A DNA stretch of 64,000 nt from Hibiscus mutabilis (Eukaryota > Streptophyta > Magnoliopsida > Malvales > Malvaceae), in contig CM033745.1 in NCBI GenBank assembly GCA_019671005.1, forward strand, positions 30,903,526 through 30,967,525. Reading direction: 5' to 3'. Below are positions 44,481 to 56,230 of the stretch, piece by piece. A program made the position numbers and the translations under genes. The notes under the pieces are model-generated. The model made no database searches, was not told where the DNA came from, and saw only the letters and a program-made list of their open reading frames with translations. Each line of letters opens with the position of its first letter. The first letter of the stretch is position 1.

Positions 44481-45290
44481 TCAATAGAGGGCTTTTCGAG
44501 CTTACCTTCCTTACCTGAGTAATCCAGTGGTTCAAAGTATGTACCTGGTCGATTGACTAGCCAATTTTCCTCTTCTTGTTGTTCCTAATTGACCAGTTCT
44601 TCATACTCCTCAGGTTCCTCTTAATGACAATGTAGTTGCCGGGTCAACTAAATTCCTCGTCGAAGTTAAACTCTACCATGGCATGAAGAAGTTGGCATTC
44701 TTCTGGATCATCGCCATGCCTTAGTGTTTGGAACAAATTTAGTTTAACTTGCCGGCCATTCACCCTCATTGTGAGTTCTCCCTTTTCAACATCGATCAAG
44801 GTTTTCCTTGTTGCTAGGAATGGTCTCCCGAGAATGATAGGTGCATGTTCATCTACTTCACAATGCAAAACAATAAAGTCAGCGGGAAAAATAAATTTAT
44901 CAACTTTTACTAGTATGTCTTCGATTTTTCCCTCTGGATCCACATAGGATCTGTCGGCTTGCTATAGCATAATTGTTGTAGGTCTTGCCTTCCCGATTCC
45001 TAGTTTCTGGAAAACCGATTTAGGCATCAAGTTTATGCTAGCCCCAAGGTCGCATTATGCTTTCCCGACATAGTGGTTTCCAATGGAACAGGGTATTGTG
45101 AAACTTTCAGGATCCTTCAACTTAGGTGGCATATGATTGTGCAACATGGCCATGCATCCCTCTGTTGCGGCAACTGTTTCAAACTCTCCTAGTCTTGTTC
45201 TCTTGGACACAATGTCTTTAAGAAACTTGGCATAGTTCGGCATTTGTTCAATTGCTTCCACCAATGGCAAGTTGATGTGGACTTGCTTTA
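44481..45290 (-). pseudogene. pol: E5 protease region (broken)
   Basis: The open part 45270-45055 (VEAIEQMPNYAKFLKDIVSK, MAMLHNHMPPKLKDPESFTI, PCSIGNHYVGKA) is followed by a TAA where a Leu codon is expected, then CDLGASINLMPKSVFQKLG, the Athila-type protease active site with D-L-G. Another stop, then open 44943-44644: VDKFIFPADFIVLHCEVDEH, APIILGRPFLATRKTLIDVE. From 44640 to 44480 is the worn linker to RT. The active-site Asp is kept; stops make it a pseudogene. Confidence 0.85.
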
Positions 45291-46209
45291 GGATATCTAG
45301 AAACTTCTTGAATTGATATTATTGCTTTTGTCGCTTCAACCTTTGTGGGAATGGTGGTGGAAGTCGGATATCTTCGATCCTTTCATTGGTTTGGAACCTG
45401 ATTGACGGCATTGCCAGTACAACTGGAGTTGCCGAGGCATTATCAACTGGGTTTCCCGAGGCATTCTTATCGCAAGTTGCCTAGGAATCCTTATCATCGG
45501 TTACCGAGGCATGCTTATTGCCGGTTGCCGCGACAATTCTTGGTTCAGCATCTGAGGCCTTGCCTCTAGGTTCGTCTTGAGCTTTTTGTGGAGTTTTGTT
45601 TGATGAGCGGGCTTGAGCCTCTTTAAGTTGTTGGCCACTTCTAGTGGTGTTCGCCTTACATTGCTCATGGCCAGTTCCTCTTGTGACTTCAATATCGTTA
45701 GGTAAACCTCCTTGCGGTCTAGTATTCAGGTTTTGAGCAAATTGTCCAACTTGATTTTCCAATGATTTGATTGTCGCCTCTTGGTTTTGCAATCTCATCT
45801 CGGTCCTGTTAATAAAAACATTAGTTCTTTTTATGAAGTTACTATTCTCAGCCATATAAGATTCAGTTTTCAACATAAAAGCATTGAGAGAATTTTCCAA
45901 AGAACTAGATGTTGTCGGTTGTTGCTGCGGCAACTGTTGCCGTGGCATATTCTACTGGAATCCTGATGCTTGTGCATTCTGATTGTTCTGGTTTAGAGCA
46001 TTATTGGGATTACTCCATGAAAAATTCGGGTGCTTCTTCCAAGCTGGATTATATGTATTGGACATCACATTGTTGTTCCGGTTGTAATTCCCTACATAGA
46101 AGCTGGATTCCAGATTCTGCATACATTCAGAAGAATCATGGTTACCACCACATAACTCACAAAAAGAATCCATTACCTTGACCTCATGTATGTTGTTTGG
46201 TTTCTGCAT
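45291..46209 (-). pseudogene. gag: E5 gag, C-terminal half with zinc knuckle (broken)
   Basis: 46209-45952 contains MDSFCELCGGNHDSSECMQN, a CX2CX3HX4C knuckle, and then GNYNRNNNVMSNTYNPAWKK. A stop separates it from 45948-45481: a Gln-rich start, then ENSLNAFMLKTESYMAENSN, a coiled-coil-like NQEATIKSLENQVGQFAQNL and TRPQGGLPNDIEV, typical of Athila gag. The N-terminal capsid domain upstream of the knuckle is missing: its place is taken by the rearranged segment at 46211-46362. Confidence 0.8.
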
Positions 46210-46210
46210 G

Positions 46211-46362
46211 TTCTAGACCATCTTGGTTAAAGTGGCCCTTGCACTTGTGTCTTGTGGGAACCTAGCTCTAGCCTTGCCATGAACTAAATCTATTTGGTTT
46301 CTAGTTTATTATTGCTTTCTAGTTTATTATTAGTTTATTATTAGTTCATGGCTAGGTTCCCA
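46211..46362. repeat. Patchwork inverted-repeat junction at E5 5' LTR
   Basis: TCTTGTGGGAACCTAG (46233-) and CCATGAAC, interrupted by 11 bp, mirror GTTCATGGCTAGGTTCCCAC (46346-46365). TATTGCTTTCTAGTTTATTA and following (46315-46344) mirrors 46381-46409 perfectly over 29 bp. CCATGAACTAAATCTATTTGG is an inverted copy of LTR sequence at ~38528-38548. The stretch TTCTAGACCATCTT (46211) recurs at 46647 with an AGTTTATTATTAG filler. This replaces the expected LTR end, PBS and gag start. Confidence 0.75.
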
Positions 46363-46944
46363 CAAGAAGATTATACGAGTTTAAACTAATAATAAACTAG
46401 AAAGCAATAAAGTAAAAGAATAAATGAGATCAAATGAGAGAGATAGGCCAGGTTATCGTGAGTTGAGGTGTGATAGCCGATTGGATCATATTGGTAAAAG
46501 AGTGCAAGGGCAACTCAATTGCCGTGGAAACTTGCACAACGGGGTTGCCTTGGCAACTAATCGATGGTTGCCTGGGCGACTAGTTGGGAAACTACTTGGG
46601 CGTCTGGGCAGCAACCTTCAAGGTTCGGCAGAGCATTCTTCAAGGTTCTAGACCATCTTAGTTTATTATTAGTTCTTGGTTAAACTAGCTCGACATCTCC
46701 TTCATGCATTGCCCTGGCAACTAGCTCTAGCCTTGCTTTGGCAAGTGATCCTGCACATACACACAAAACACACCAAGGCAGCATCTTTTCCCACAAAAAC
46801 AACCAAGTTATGCAATCAAGCTCAACGATGGAAGGAAACATGGATTAATGCATGAATGACTAATTATGTAACTAATATAAGCCTAAGTCTAACAATAATA
46901 TGAGTAAAAAGGGTAAGAAAATTAGTACTTTTGAACACTTATCA
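46363..46944 (-). repeat. E5 right (5') LTR, internally deleted
   Basis: Matches 37885-38155 and then, after filler at 46647-46690, 38985-39269 of the left LTR, so ~830 bp are missing. It ends GAACACTTATCA at 46944. It keeps AATTGCCGTGGAAACTTGC and GGTTGCCTTGGCAACTAA (46518-46560). Confidence 0.8.
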
Positions 46945-47429
46945 GGCGTCATTGTCCGGGGAGACAACAAGGGCCATTTTACCTAAGAATCCAAAACAAA
47001 TGAAAGATGGCACTAGGCTTGAAAGAATTAGGTTAAAGATTCTAATTGCGACCAAGGTCACCTGGCTCAAAGAGTGAACAACACAAGTTTGGGGGCAAAT
47101 TTTGTCTGGAATGAGATGGAATGAGTGATTGTAGTCCCAAGATGACGACCACCGGCTCTAGAAAATAAAGACAAACTAAATTCATGCATTATTACATTCT
47201 CATGAACACATGCATCTTTGCATCAGGAAATACGCTCGTATAGCTAGACATCCCTATGTTAGGAGTATACTAACTCATACCTTTATAGTTTTTTGTTTAC
47301 TTTAAACAGGTTTTTGAATATTGATAAAAGGATGGACCTATAGTTCTACAAGAGGAGAACTAGCTCTAACAAGAATCAAGAGTCATTTGACTTATATAAT
47401 TAGGATTTCTAAAGGTCTTTCAATCCCCG

Positions 47430-48010
47430 GTTTCTATCATCTTTAAAAATATTTTTCTCAAAACCAAATTTCTCAATTCTAGCCCCTCAAAGGACATTTT
47501 CCTCAAAATTCAATTTCTCAATTCTATCCCTTTGAAGGGCGTTTTTCTCAAAATTAAAATTTCTTAATTTGATCCTTTTATAAGGATGTTTTGCTTAAAA
47601 CAAATTTCTTAATTTAATCATTCCAAAGGATGTTTTTCTTAAAACTCAAATTTCTTAATTTGATCATTTCATAAGGATGTTTTGCTTAAAACAAATTTAT
47701 TAATTTAATCCTTCCACAAGGATGTTTTTCTTAAAACTCAAATTCCTTAATTTGATCCTTTCATAGGGATGTTTTGCTTAAAACAAATATCTGAATTTGA
47801 TCCTTCCATAAGGATATTTTTCTTAAAATTAAAATTTCTCAATTTGATCCTTCCATAAGGATGTTTTTGAGAAATTCTTAATTAAGTCCTTTCCTAAGGA
47901 TGTTTTTCTCAAACCCAAAAGAATTTCTCAATTCGATCCTTTTCATAAGGACAAGTTTTCATGAAGAGAATATGCTTTTAACTCGACTCTTTCAGAAGGA
48001 TATTTCTTAA
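47430..48010 (+). repeat. ~50-60 bp tandem array (GATCCTTYCATAAGGATG)
   Basis: About ten copies of AATTTCTTAATTTGATCCTT followed by YCATAAGGATGTTTTTCTTA and AAACTCA. The core ATCCTTnCATAAGGAT is an inverted repeat, so each unit can form a small hairpin. Copies alternate between TTTTTCTTAAAACTCA and TTTTGCTTAAAACAAA forms. Confidence 0.85.
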
Positions 48011-48118
48011 AAAGTAAAAAAGAGAAAGAGAAAAGAAGAAGAGAAAAAGAGAAAAAGAGAAAAAGAGAAAAATAAGAAGAAAAAAAGGAAAAAAAAAAAA
48101 GAAGAAAGAAAAAAATAA
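48005..48118 (+). repeat. Purine tract (GAAAAAGA)n
   Basis: Nearly pure A/G over ~110 bp, with repeated AGAGAAAAAGAGAAA units, between the two tandem arrays. Confidence 0.9.
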
Positions 48119-48454
48119 ATCTAAAGTGAAAACTTGAAAAAGCATTTCAGAATAGAAGATTCAATAACTCAAGAGGAAATGAGCATAAATGGTTGAACCC
48201 GAATGCGAGATGAGATACTGTCGTTGCAAAAAAGAGAATCAGAAAGCAAGAGAGGGCCAAAGTAAATGGACCAAGAATAGAAAGTGCCCAAGAAAGCTTA
48301 AAATTGTCATCATTCATGCATCATATCTAGTTAGACATCCCTAGGTTATGGGCATGCTAACTCATACTATTATAGTAATTCACCTTTTTCTATAGATATC
48401 TGAAAAACAGGTCGGGTACTTCCTGAGAAAAGGAGTAAACGACAAAATGAGAGC

Positions 48455-48680
48455 CCAGATAGGACTTCAGGCGAAGGATTTAAAACTCGCCACATCAGGA
48501 TTTCAGAGCGAAAGAGGCAGATACTCATAACTCAAGGACTTCAGGCGAAGGATTTTAAACTCACTGTTTTAGGATTTCAGAGCGAAGGAGGCAGGTACTG
48601 AAATCTCAAGGATTTCAGGCGAAGGATTTCAAACTCACCACATTAGGATTTTAGAGCGAAGGAGGCAAATGCTCAATAGC
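48455..48680 (+). repeat. ~72 bp tandem array, three copies
   Basis: Units contain GGACTTCAGGCGAAGGATTT, AAACTCACC, AGGATTTCAGAGCGAAGGAG and GCAGGTACT. Copies start near 48458, 48535 and 48607. Confidence 0.85.
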
Positions 48681-48829
48681 TCAGGAATCTTCAGTCAGGA
48701 AAGTCAAAAAATAGCCTATCCGTTCAGGTTCATGAAGAATGGAAACTTTTAGCATAATGGTCTATCCTTAGGCCCAAGAGGAATAGAACCTTCATTTGAA
48801 GAATTGTTATTTCTTCACTTTCGTTTTGC

Positions 48830-49510
48830 AGGGACGCGTCTACACGATTGGTTTTTGCCACTTTCGGGGAAACAATTTCTTCTACCATGCAAGGATATTG
48901 GATTTATTCGCTGCCATTTCGGAAGAACATGTCGTCTTTGCCTAGTTTTATTTTTTCCATTTCGAAAAAGCCAGTTATTTGGATTTGGTCGCTGCCGCTT
49001 CGAAGGAATGAGTCATTCATCTCGTCTATTCGTTGCCGCTCTGGGAATATATGCCAATATTACCCAATTTGTTTTTGCCACTCTGGGAAAACAAGTTATT
49101 TAGATTGTTCTTTGCCGCTTCGGAGGAATGAGTCGTTCATCTAGTCAGTTTGTTGCTACTTCGGAATGACCCACCAGTATTACCCAGCTTGTTTTCGCTG
49201 CACTAGGAAAACAAGTTATTTAGATTTATTCTTTGCTGCTTTGGAGGAATAAGTCGTTTCTATTTGGTTCGTCCATTGCCGCTCCGGAATGACGTACCAA
49301 CGTTACCCTATTTATTTTTTCCGTTTGGGGAAAACAAGTTATTTGGATTTGTTTGCTGCCGCTTCGGAGGAATGAGTCGTCGGCTATCTAGTATGTCCCT
49401 TGCCACTCCTGGAGAACGTGTCAGTGCTACCCAATTTGTTTTTTTCGTTTCAGGAAAGCAAGTTATTTGGATTTGTTCACTGCAGCTTTAGAGGAGCAAA
49501 TCGTCAAATA
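48830..49510 (+). repeat. ~120-124 bp tandem array, five to six copies
   Basis: Each unit has GGGAAAACAAGTTATTTGGA, TTTGCCGCTTCGGAGGAATG followed by AGTCGT, and TTGCCGCTCCGGAATGAC with a TTACCCA block. The anchor GAAAACAAGTTATTT occurs near 48959, 49083, 49202, 49326 and 49449, i.e. spaced 124, 119, 124 and 123 bp. Open frames over it are repeat translation. Confidence 0.85.
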
Positions 49511-49572
49511 AGGAAGCAGGACAAAATTTGTGTCTTTAGTATTTGCTCTATTCCTGTTTTACAGCAATGAGC

Positions 49573-49585
49573 AAAGAGGGGCAGT
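49573..49585 (+). other. Tat/Ogre-like polypurine tract
   Basis: AAAGAGGGGCAGT directly precedes TGTAGACACTAAATTTTG. The GAGGGGCAG form is what I know from PPTs of Tat-type plant elements. Confidence 0.75.
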
Positions 49586-51608
49586 TGTAGACACTAAATT
49601 TTGTCAGGGTTTAAATTAAATGCTCGAAATAAAATAAATCCACGTTACCCATTTTTTTAATTCCTTACAGCCCCTTTTCACCCATTCGAACCACACACAT
49701 TTGAACCATATTCACCCCTCACTTACACCCATTTGAACCACAAGGAAAAACCCTTGAATCGATCTTCTCTACCCCAACAACAACATGTGGATTTTGGTAG
49801 ATCGAATATAATATTTGGGTTTTTGGTATTCTCTTTCCTTATTCTATACATGTATCATATTTTTTTTAGTTCAATGAAAATGTGGAGGAGTATATTTGTA
49901 ATCTTTGTTATGGAATGGCTATTTACTTTGTTTTTTTAGTATTTAGTTCCTATGTAATGTTTATGATATGTGTGTTTTAATGCATATAATATATAGTTTC
50001 CCTTATAAAAAAAGTATGATATATAATATATATAGCTTTTAAATATATGTCGGTTAAAGAGTATTTTATAATTTGTATGATATATATATTTTCTTTAAAC
50101 ATATATAATTAAGTTTTTAAATCTATATAAATATATTCTTATAATATATATATGTTTATTTATATGTTTTGGGCATTTTTTTCTTTTGGGTTTAGTTTGG
50201 TTAATTAGGATAGTTTGGGCTTAGTTTAGATGGGCTTTTGGTTAATTAAGGCTTTAGATTAGATTAGGCAAATTAATTTGGCTAATTTGGATCGTGTGCT
50301 CCTCTTATAGGGACACGATCACTAAATTAATCAAACTAATTTTGGGTTTTAGTTTCTTAGAGCCTTAGTTAGATCAGGCCTTCTTAGGATACATTAGTTA
50401 ATTTAATTAATTTAAATTGTGCGCCCAGCTTATAAGGGCTTAAGTTTAAAATTAATTAAATTAGATTTAGGGTTAGTTTTTGAAACCATAGTTAGATTAA
50501 GGGTTGAACTAGTTTAATTAATTTAAGTTTATCCTTGGCTTATTGGGATAAATGTTAAATTAATTAAATTAGTTAAACACTCCTTAATTACCCTTTTAGG
50601 ATAAAATTGGCAATTGGGCTGAGATAGACATTTAATTTAAAGTTGTGATTAATTAACTTAATTCATTTTAAATAGTATTCTTGGCTCATTAGGATGCTAG
50701 TTTAAAATTGATCGAATTAATTATCATCAAGATAATCCATAATTTATTAGGGCTTTCTAGCTTTTTAGGTTTAGTTAATTTAGGGTTAATATTAGATTCA
50801 CTTAATTAATAATTAGATCACTAATTAAATTTTCATAATCTGGGCCTTTTAGGTTAGGGCTTTAGGGGTCTCTTTGTGTGTTTAATTTTCAAGCCTTTTT
50901 GTGACATCCATTTTTAATTGTGATTTATGTGACCCATTTATTTTTGAATTAATTAATTTAAACCATAAAAGAGAGGTATTCATTAATTCCGGTATTTGTG
51001 TCGCAACAATCTGAGCTTAAAAGATGTTGACCAAATATTTGAATTAATCCTTACCAACTCAAGGTAAAGTTAAAACTTAGCCAAACCATTACATCATATT
51101 TTAATTGCTTGCACAATGCATAAAGGTGATATACGGGATTCAAACCATAAACTAACACAGTAGTCAGGCTTATATGATGTCGGTTTAGTCTATGATCCGA
51201 TGTATCATTAACCTTATTAATTAAATGTCAATTAATTTGAATCTACCAATTTGATTAAGCCCGTTCAATTAAGGTCATCGAGTTAAATTCCTTTCAAATT
51301 TCAACAATTTCCTTCGATTAAAAGAAACAAATATTTTGGTACCAATTTCCGTGCGTGATGGGGGTGCTAATCCTTCCCCACACGTAACCAACTCCCGAAC
51401 CCTTTCAAAACAAATATCTGGTTTTGTGGTGTTTGGCATATCTTATCCAAGTGGCCGGTGGCGACTCCAAGTTTTTATCAATTTTCAAAAGAAAAAGAAT
51501 TTTCAAAAGGAAATCCCTATAAGCTAAGATTACAAAGAAATAATTTTGGGGATAACTCGTAGCACCGAACTTATAATTTTTTAGAGTTTTTCAAAAAACG
51601 TCGCTACA
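49586..51608 (+). repeat. Tat/Ogre-like 3' LTR
   Basis: About 2.02 kb, from TGTAGACACTAAATTTTGTC to GTCGCTACA. The inverted termini TGTAG/CTACA match. Near its right end it holds GTGCGTGATGGGGGTGCTAA, CCTTCCCCACACGTAACCAA, CTCCCGAACCC and GTGGCCGGTGGCGACTCCAA, blocks I recognise from LTR/leader regions of plant Tat-type elements. Between 49950 and 50170 it is very AT-rich with TATATA runs. The sequence to its right is a gypsy RNase H fragment, so this is the element's right edge. Confidence 0.7.
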
Positions 51609-52012
51609 CTCGGTCCAAACAAACAAAGTTTATTTCCTCAATAGCTCAGTCAATGACGCTGCCATCATAGAAAATCCTTTGACGAATCTTCTATAATAAC
51701 AAGCTAGACCAAGAAAACTTCTCACCTCACCAATGTTCTTCGGTGGTTTCCAATCAAATATATCTTGAATATTCTTTGAGTCCTCGTTAATGCCCGAAAG
51801 GCAATGCAACATGCCCAAGAATGACAACTTCTATGAGCCAAAATTCACACTTAGAGAATTTAGCGAACAACTGCTTCTTCCGAAGGGTCTGAAGCACAAT
51901 ACAGAGGTGGTCTTGGTGTTCACCAACATTCTTAGAATAGATCAATATGTCGTCAATAAACACCATGACAAACTTGTCTAGATAGGGTCTGAAAACCCGA
52001 TTCATCAAACAA
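51609..52012 (-). pseudogene. pol: Gypsy RT/RNase H fragment
   Basis: The minus strand gives MMNRVFRPYLDKFVMVFIDD (catalytic FIDD box intact), ILIYSKNVGEHQDHLCIVLQ, LRKKQLFAKFSKCEFWL, then after a frame break KNIGEVRSFLGLACYYRRFV, KGFSMMAASLTELLRK, a stop and TLFVWTE. It is cut at 51608 by the Tat/Ogre LTR and at ~52012 by LTR-like sequence. Tekay-like by resemblance to E2. Confidence 0.85.
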
Positions 52013-52279
52013 GAACAAACAAAACCACATTCAAGCTACCCTTTTCAAGCTTTACATAAGAAATCAAATAGCTTAACTACTAATTTATCGTTCAAGAAAC
52101 ACATAAGTTATTCAATACGTAATTCCATACTCAAAAAAACATTTATCAATGTACTAACAGACAACCAATTAGGTCCATTTCATTCCTTTACTATTGCCAT
52201 GTTCATTGATTCAGCCCTTTATATCAAGATCGTACTAACTATAATTTGGATCTGTTTATAAATTTAGAATCGTCCAAGT

Positions 52280-53240
52280 TAACGATAATCCTTTTCTTAC
52301 TAATCTTTAAGCTTACTCCTTACAACTAAGCATGTAGCAATTCTAACATAAATTTCTAACAAGTATTTGTTCAAGTGACATATCATCATAGTTAAATCAA
52401 CAAGAAATCACTAGATCCAATAAACCATTTATAGAAAGATAAGGGATAAGTTCGAATGATACCAATATGATCACTTCAGTGCTTGAACTAATCTTATCCA
52501 GTTTCATTGTAAACTTGCAAAGCAATACCACTTGTTCATCATCAATTGACTTAAAGAACCAAATTCTTAATCCATAAAGAATAAAGACATTCTTATGTAT
52601 TACCACACTTTTGGAATCATTTAAGTATACTAAAAGGTGACCAATTATGCACATACGAATATTTACTTATAACGAATTCATTGTTTCATCCATTTAAGCC
52701 AAAATCATACCAATTGTTAATTAAAACGATTATAAGATACATTCTTCTAATCATTTTAATACATTACGCTCCAAGTTTTAAAGTATTATTATTATCGGTA
52801 ACTTATTTCTTGTAAACCTTTAAGCTTGATCATCACAACTAAACATGCAACCATGTTAGCGAAATCATACAACATATTTATCATGCTTAACTAACAAGAA
52901 AACAATCAAGCAACATATCCAACATAGTTAAACCAGATAGCAAACATTAAGCCTAATAAGCCGTAAAAGATGGCTAAGGGATACGTTTGAATACTACTAC
53001 TAATTTCATACCAGAGCTTGAATCAATCGTAACTAGTTCCATGTTCAAAAGCAAGCTATAGTTGCTCATTTAGTTCTATCAATCTCAAACCTATGCAATA
53101 TATTGCCTCTTAAGATTTAACACATACTCAGAGTTATGCATTCATTTACATCAACTAGATTATCTAATACGTTAAGGTATATTTTTATATATATAGGTAT
53201 TCAAGCAATCAAACCATCCATACCACCATAAAATCATATA
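52280..53240. repeat. Divergent ~500 bp direct duplication
   Basis: 52290-52760 and 52790-53240 share order and wording: CTTTAAGCTTACTCCTTACA vs CTTTAAGCTTGATCATCACA, AACTAAGCATG vs AACTAAACATG, the CATAGTTAAA block, GGGATAAGTTCGAATGATAC vs GGGATACGTTTGAATACTAC, and GCTTGAACTAATC vs GCTTGAATCAATC. Many substitutions imply an old event. Confidence 0.55.
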
Positions 53241-55599
53241 AGCAAGCAACAATCAACCATAAAATAATTAAGGGCCCACTTACAAAACTAGATTATTTAA
53301 TACTTATTGAGCTTATACATATATATATATAAGCCAAATGAAATCTGACTGCACTATGCAACTTAATGACTATGTGCCACCATCTAAGAGTTTCTAAAGG
53401 TATTGGTTCAAACCATACCCAATTCCTTGTGATCGCGTCCGACTCGTGAGAGGCCAAAGCTTCAAACCCTGAAATGCATTAAAGGAATGAGGCTAGCGAA
53501 GGTTTTTAGAGGTAGTTTTGATAACTGATAACACAAGTTCGGGAATCCTATTTTATACTCTGTTAAATCTTTGTGGATCATTGGATCCAAGTAACTATCA
53601 GATTTGCTTTAGTATAACTTTTTTTAATCATGGATTCGAGGTAGCATTAATCGAACATGTTGAAACAGTCAAAGAACTCATTTCATCGACCCAATCCTCT
53701 CTAACTACTAGATTTCTAGTTGTGATATCCTTTCCTGGCCCCTTTTTGGCACACATATGCCCAAATAATCCTACTTGCAGCAGTACTTATTGCGCAAGTG
53801 ACTAATGATATATTCTCATATCACATTATTTCCTACTGAGTTCCTACACATCATTATACAAGATCGTGTATTACTAATCGTTAAGTTGTTTCACTTAACA
53901 AATACAAAGGCATGGATTGTCTTATCACAAAAGATAACAATTGTAACATTCCCCTAAACATGTTACTTAGCATACACAACATTAACATATAAGCACTTAA
54001 ATATTCAAATTATGTATAATCATATAATATTTTGAAACATTACGTATAGCCTTACTTAAACATGTAATTCTTTCCACTTAAGTTATTTATCACAACTTAG
54101 CATAGGCATGGATTTTTCTATTACAAATTATCAAACTTAGCATCTTAATGTACAAATTACTTATCATAAAAGGCACTAAACATGTAAGTGTTAAGTTATT
54201 GAAATAAATTATAACCATTTAAGCATTCGTATCAAGCTCCAATGTGTATTAGACTATTTTATAACCATTAAAGCATTCCCAAGTATGCATTAATCAAGAT
54301 TTATTTCAATGCAAGCATAGTATTCATTATGTACTTATTCGGACTAAACAAGAGATTCTAAGTATATTATTCAAACCAGTTAAACATTTTCATGAATTAA
54401 CTATTTCTATGATAAACCATTTACATATCATTGACAATCAAGTATAATCAACTTGCGAGAGGTTAAAATCATGTACTATTTCAATATCATGCAATTTATA
54501 AATTGAAACTTATCATTTCATATAAGGATTAACCACTTGTAACAAGAAATATCTTTCTTGATAGGCGAGTTACCATAATTCTTTCTTAATTTAGAAATTA
54601 CATTCTTATTCATTTATTATCATAGCCTTGAGAATCGAATTCTCAGTCTAGGTACACGAACCCCCAACCAATTGTCGCCCGTAAAAGCAAATGGTTCTTG
54701 CAGTATCAGTCAATCCCTCATACTATCGCCAAGTGACCACACACACATCCCTATTACTGTCGCGAATTAGGGACCACTGTACCGGACTGTAGTCCAACCC
54801 CAACATTGAGCTCTATAAACTCTATGGCATGCCAACTATACCTAAGACTGACCCGAGACTAAGGCTTTTCATTAGTTAACCTTTATCATATAAAATGAGC
54901 ATAGCTCCATTTCATATTATCACAACATTGTATCATCACCCTTTTCTCAATAAGGGTATAAAAACACGTTCACCACATGTAAACTCAGCATTTATTTTCT
55001 CTTGATCGAAGGGCTCAATAGCCAAGATCACCTTTATAAATTTGTACATAGACTTCTTGTAATTTAAGTCATCAAATTCTCAATAGCAAAGTATGCTTAA
55101 AACTTAATTATCACTTCACAAATCAAGCTTTTCAATCTATACACATGAGTATATCGAATCAACAAGCATTCCTCATCATGTCAACCACATGTAAAGATTC
55201 ATAGACATGAATATGCATTTTTCCTTTCATCAAAGTAGGCATCATCAATTCACATATAGCATACAAAATTAACATGCTTATCATAGCATAACAATACACA
55301 AAGATTTCAATCAATTATCATACTTTCAGCCATAAATTCTTACCTCGAATCCATGCTTGCTCAAACACAGCAAAATTTAATAGTTCAAGGCAACCAAATT
55401 AATAAACAATGCTCGGGAGGGTTATCAGCCCATTCCGGGACTTTAAACTACACTCACAGTTCGATCCAGCTATTCTGGTTCTCGGATTACAATCCCCTTA
55501 TGTTTCTCCACTACTTGATCTACTTTGTGTCTCACTTCCTCTTACTCCTCTTGGTCTAAGGTTAACAAAGGACATATCTTTATGTATTAGAATCTACTC

Positions 55600-56230
55600 A
55601 AAACAATTTTTTACCAAACAACTCCATGTTCATAGAATTTCATGCAACATTTGACTCATAATGATCAGAATCATATCAAGCAGTCTATGCATTTATTTAT
55701 AAATTTCAAAACAGTCACGATATTATTCTCAATCATAAATCAGTCGCATAACACTTACATTGTTAGTAGGGCAGCCCTTAAATTTATCAACTTACTCCTC
55801 AATACCTTAACCTTCATAAAACGATCATTCTAATTCACACATAAGCAAAAATAGTCCCAATATGTATATATACATTTTTATACATCACAACAGTCCATTA
55901 TAAACATTTATTTAGTGCAAAATAGTCCCAACCTTATTAGTATTCATGTACATGCATAAAACAGTCCTTACTATTTGTATATTGTACTAAAACAGTCCCA
56001 ACATTAATAAAACAGTTTTCCCCTGTTTTCTAGTTGCCAAAACCAGTCCTTTATGCTTATCAACACTCAAAACAGTCCCCCAAAGTTCATGGAAAGACAA
56101 TGCTGCCCTGTTATCATGTTTATACAATTTCATGCTTAAAACAATTCTTTAATGCTCATGGAATGACAATGCTGCCCTGTTTTATTGTTTATTCAATTTC
56201 TTGCTTAAAACAATTCTTTAATGCTCATGG
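55600..56230. repeat. CAGTCC motif field in E7 LTR
   Basis: Copies of AAAACAGTCC, CAGTCCC and variants at irregular 20-60 bp spacing. One ~60 bp unit (GGAATGACAATGCTGCCCTG, then AAAACAATTCTTTAATGCTC) is tandemly repeated at 56090-56230. Confidence 0.7.

Larger units (their letters stand above)
37752..46944 (-). mobile_element. E5: Athila-like Ty3/gypsy element, complete domain order, decayed
   Basis: Minus-strand order: 5' LTR (46944-46363, internally deleted), rearranged junction (46362-46211), gag with CX2CX3HX4C knuckle, CDLGAS-type protease, RT, RNase H, a repeat-rich linker, integrase, an extra ORF after pol (40846-40070), a long 3' untranslated region, 3' LTR (39269-37752). The LTR start TGATAAGTGTTC, the protease wording and the RT box FMDDFSIFG are typical of Athila. 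It lies inside what looks like a Tat/Ogre 3' region; flanks CGCGT and GGCGT share four of five bases, a weak trace of a target duplication. Confidence 0.85.
46945..49585 (+). mobile_element. Tat/Ogre-like 3' non-coding region, right part
   Basis: Resumes after E5 and leads into the PPT and LTR at 49573-51608. It is built largely of three successive tandem arrays and a purine-rich tract. Two similar blocks, TAGACATCCCTATGTTAGGA (47246) and TAGACATCCCTAGGTTATGG (48331), show an older internal duplication. No coding sequence. Long repeat-bearing 3' untranslated regions are known for Tat/Ogre-type elements. Confidence 0.5.

Noticed and set aside
48804..49491. Phe-rich frames of 75-99 codons
   Set aside because: Translation of the ~122 bp tandem array in a retrotransposon 3' region; no domain.
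53518..53805. 95-codon frame with mixed composition
   Set aside because: Sits in the long E7 LTR; no motif, no counterpart in homologous LTRs.
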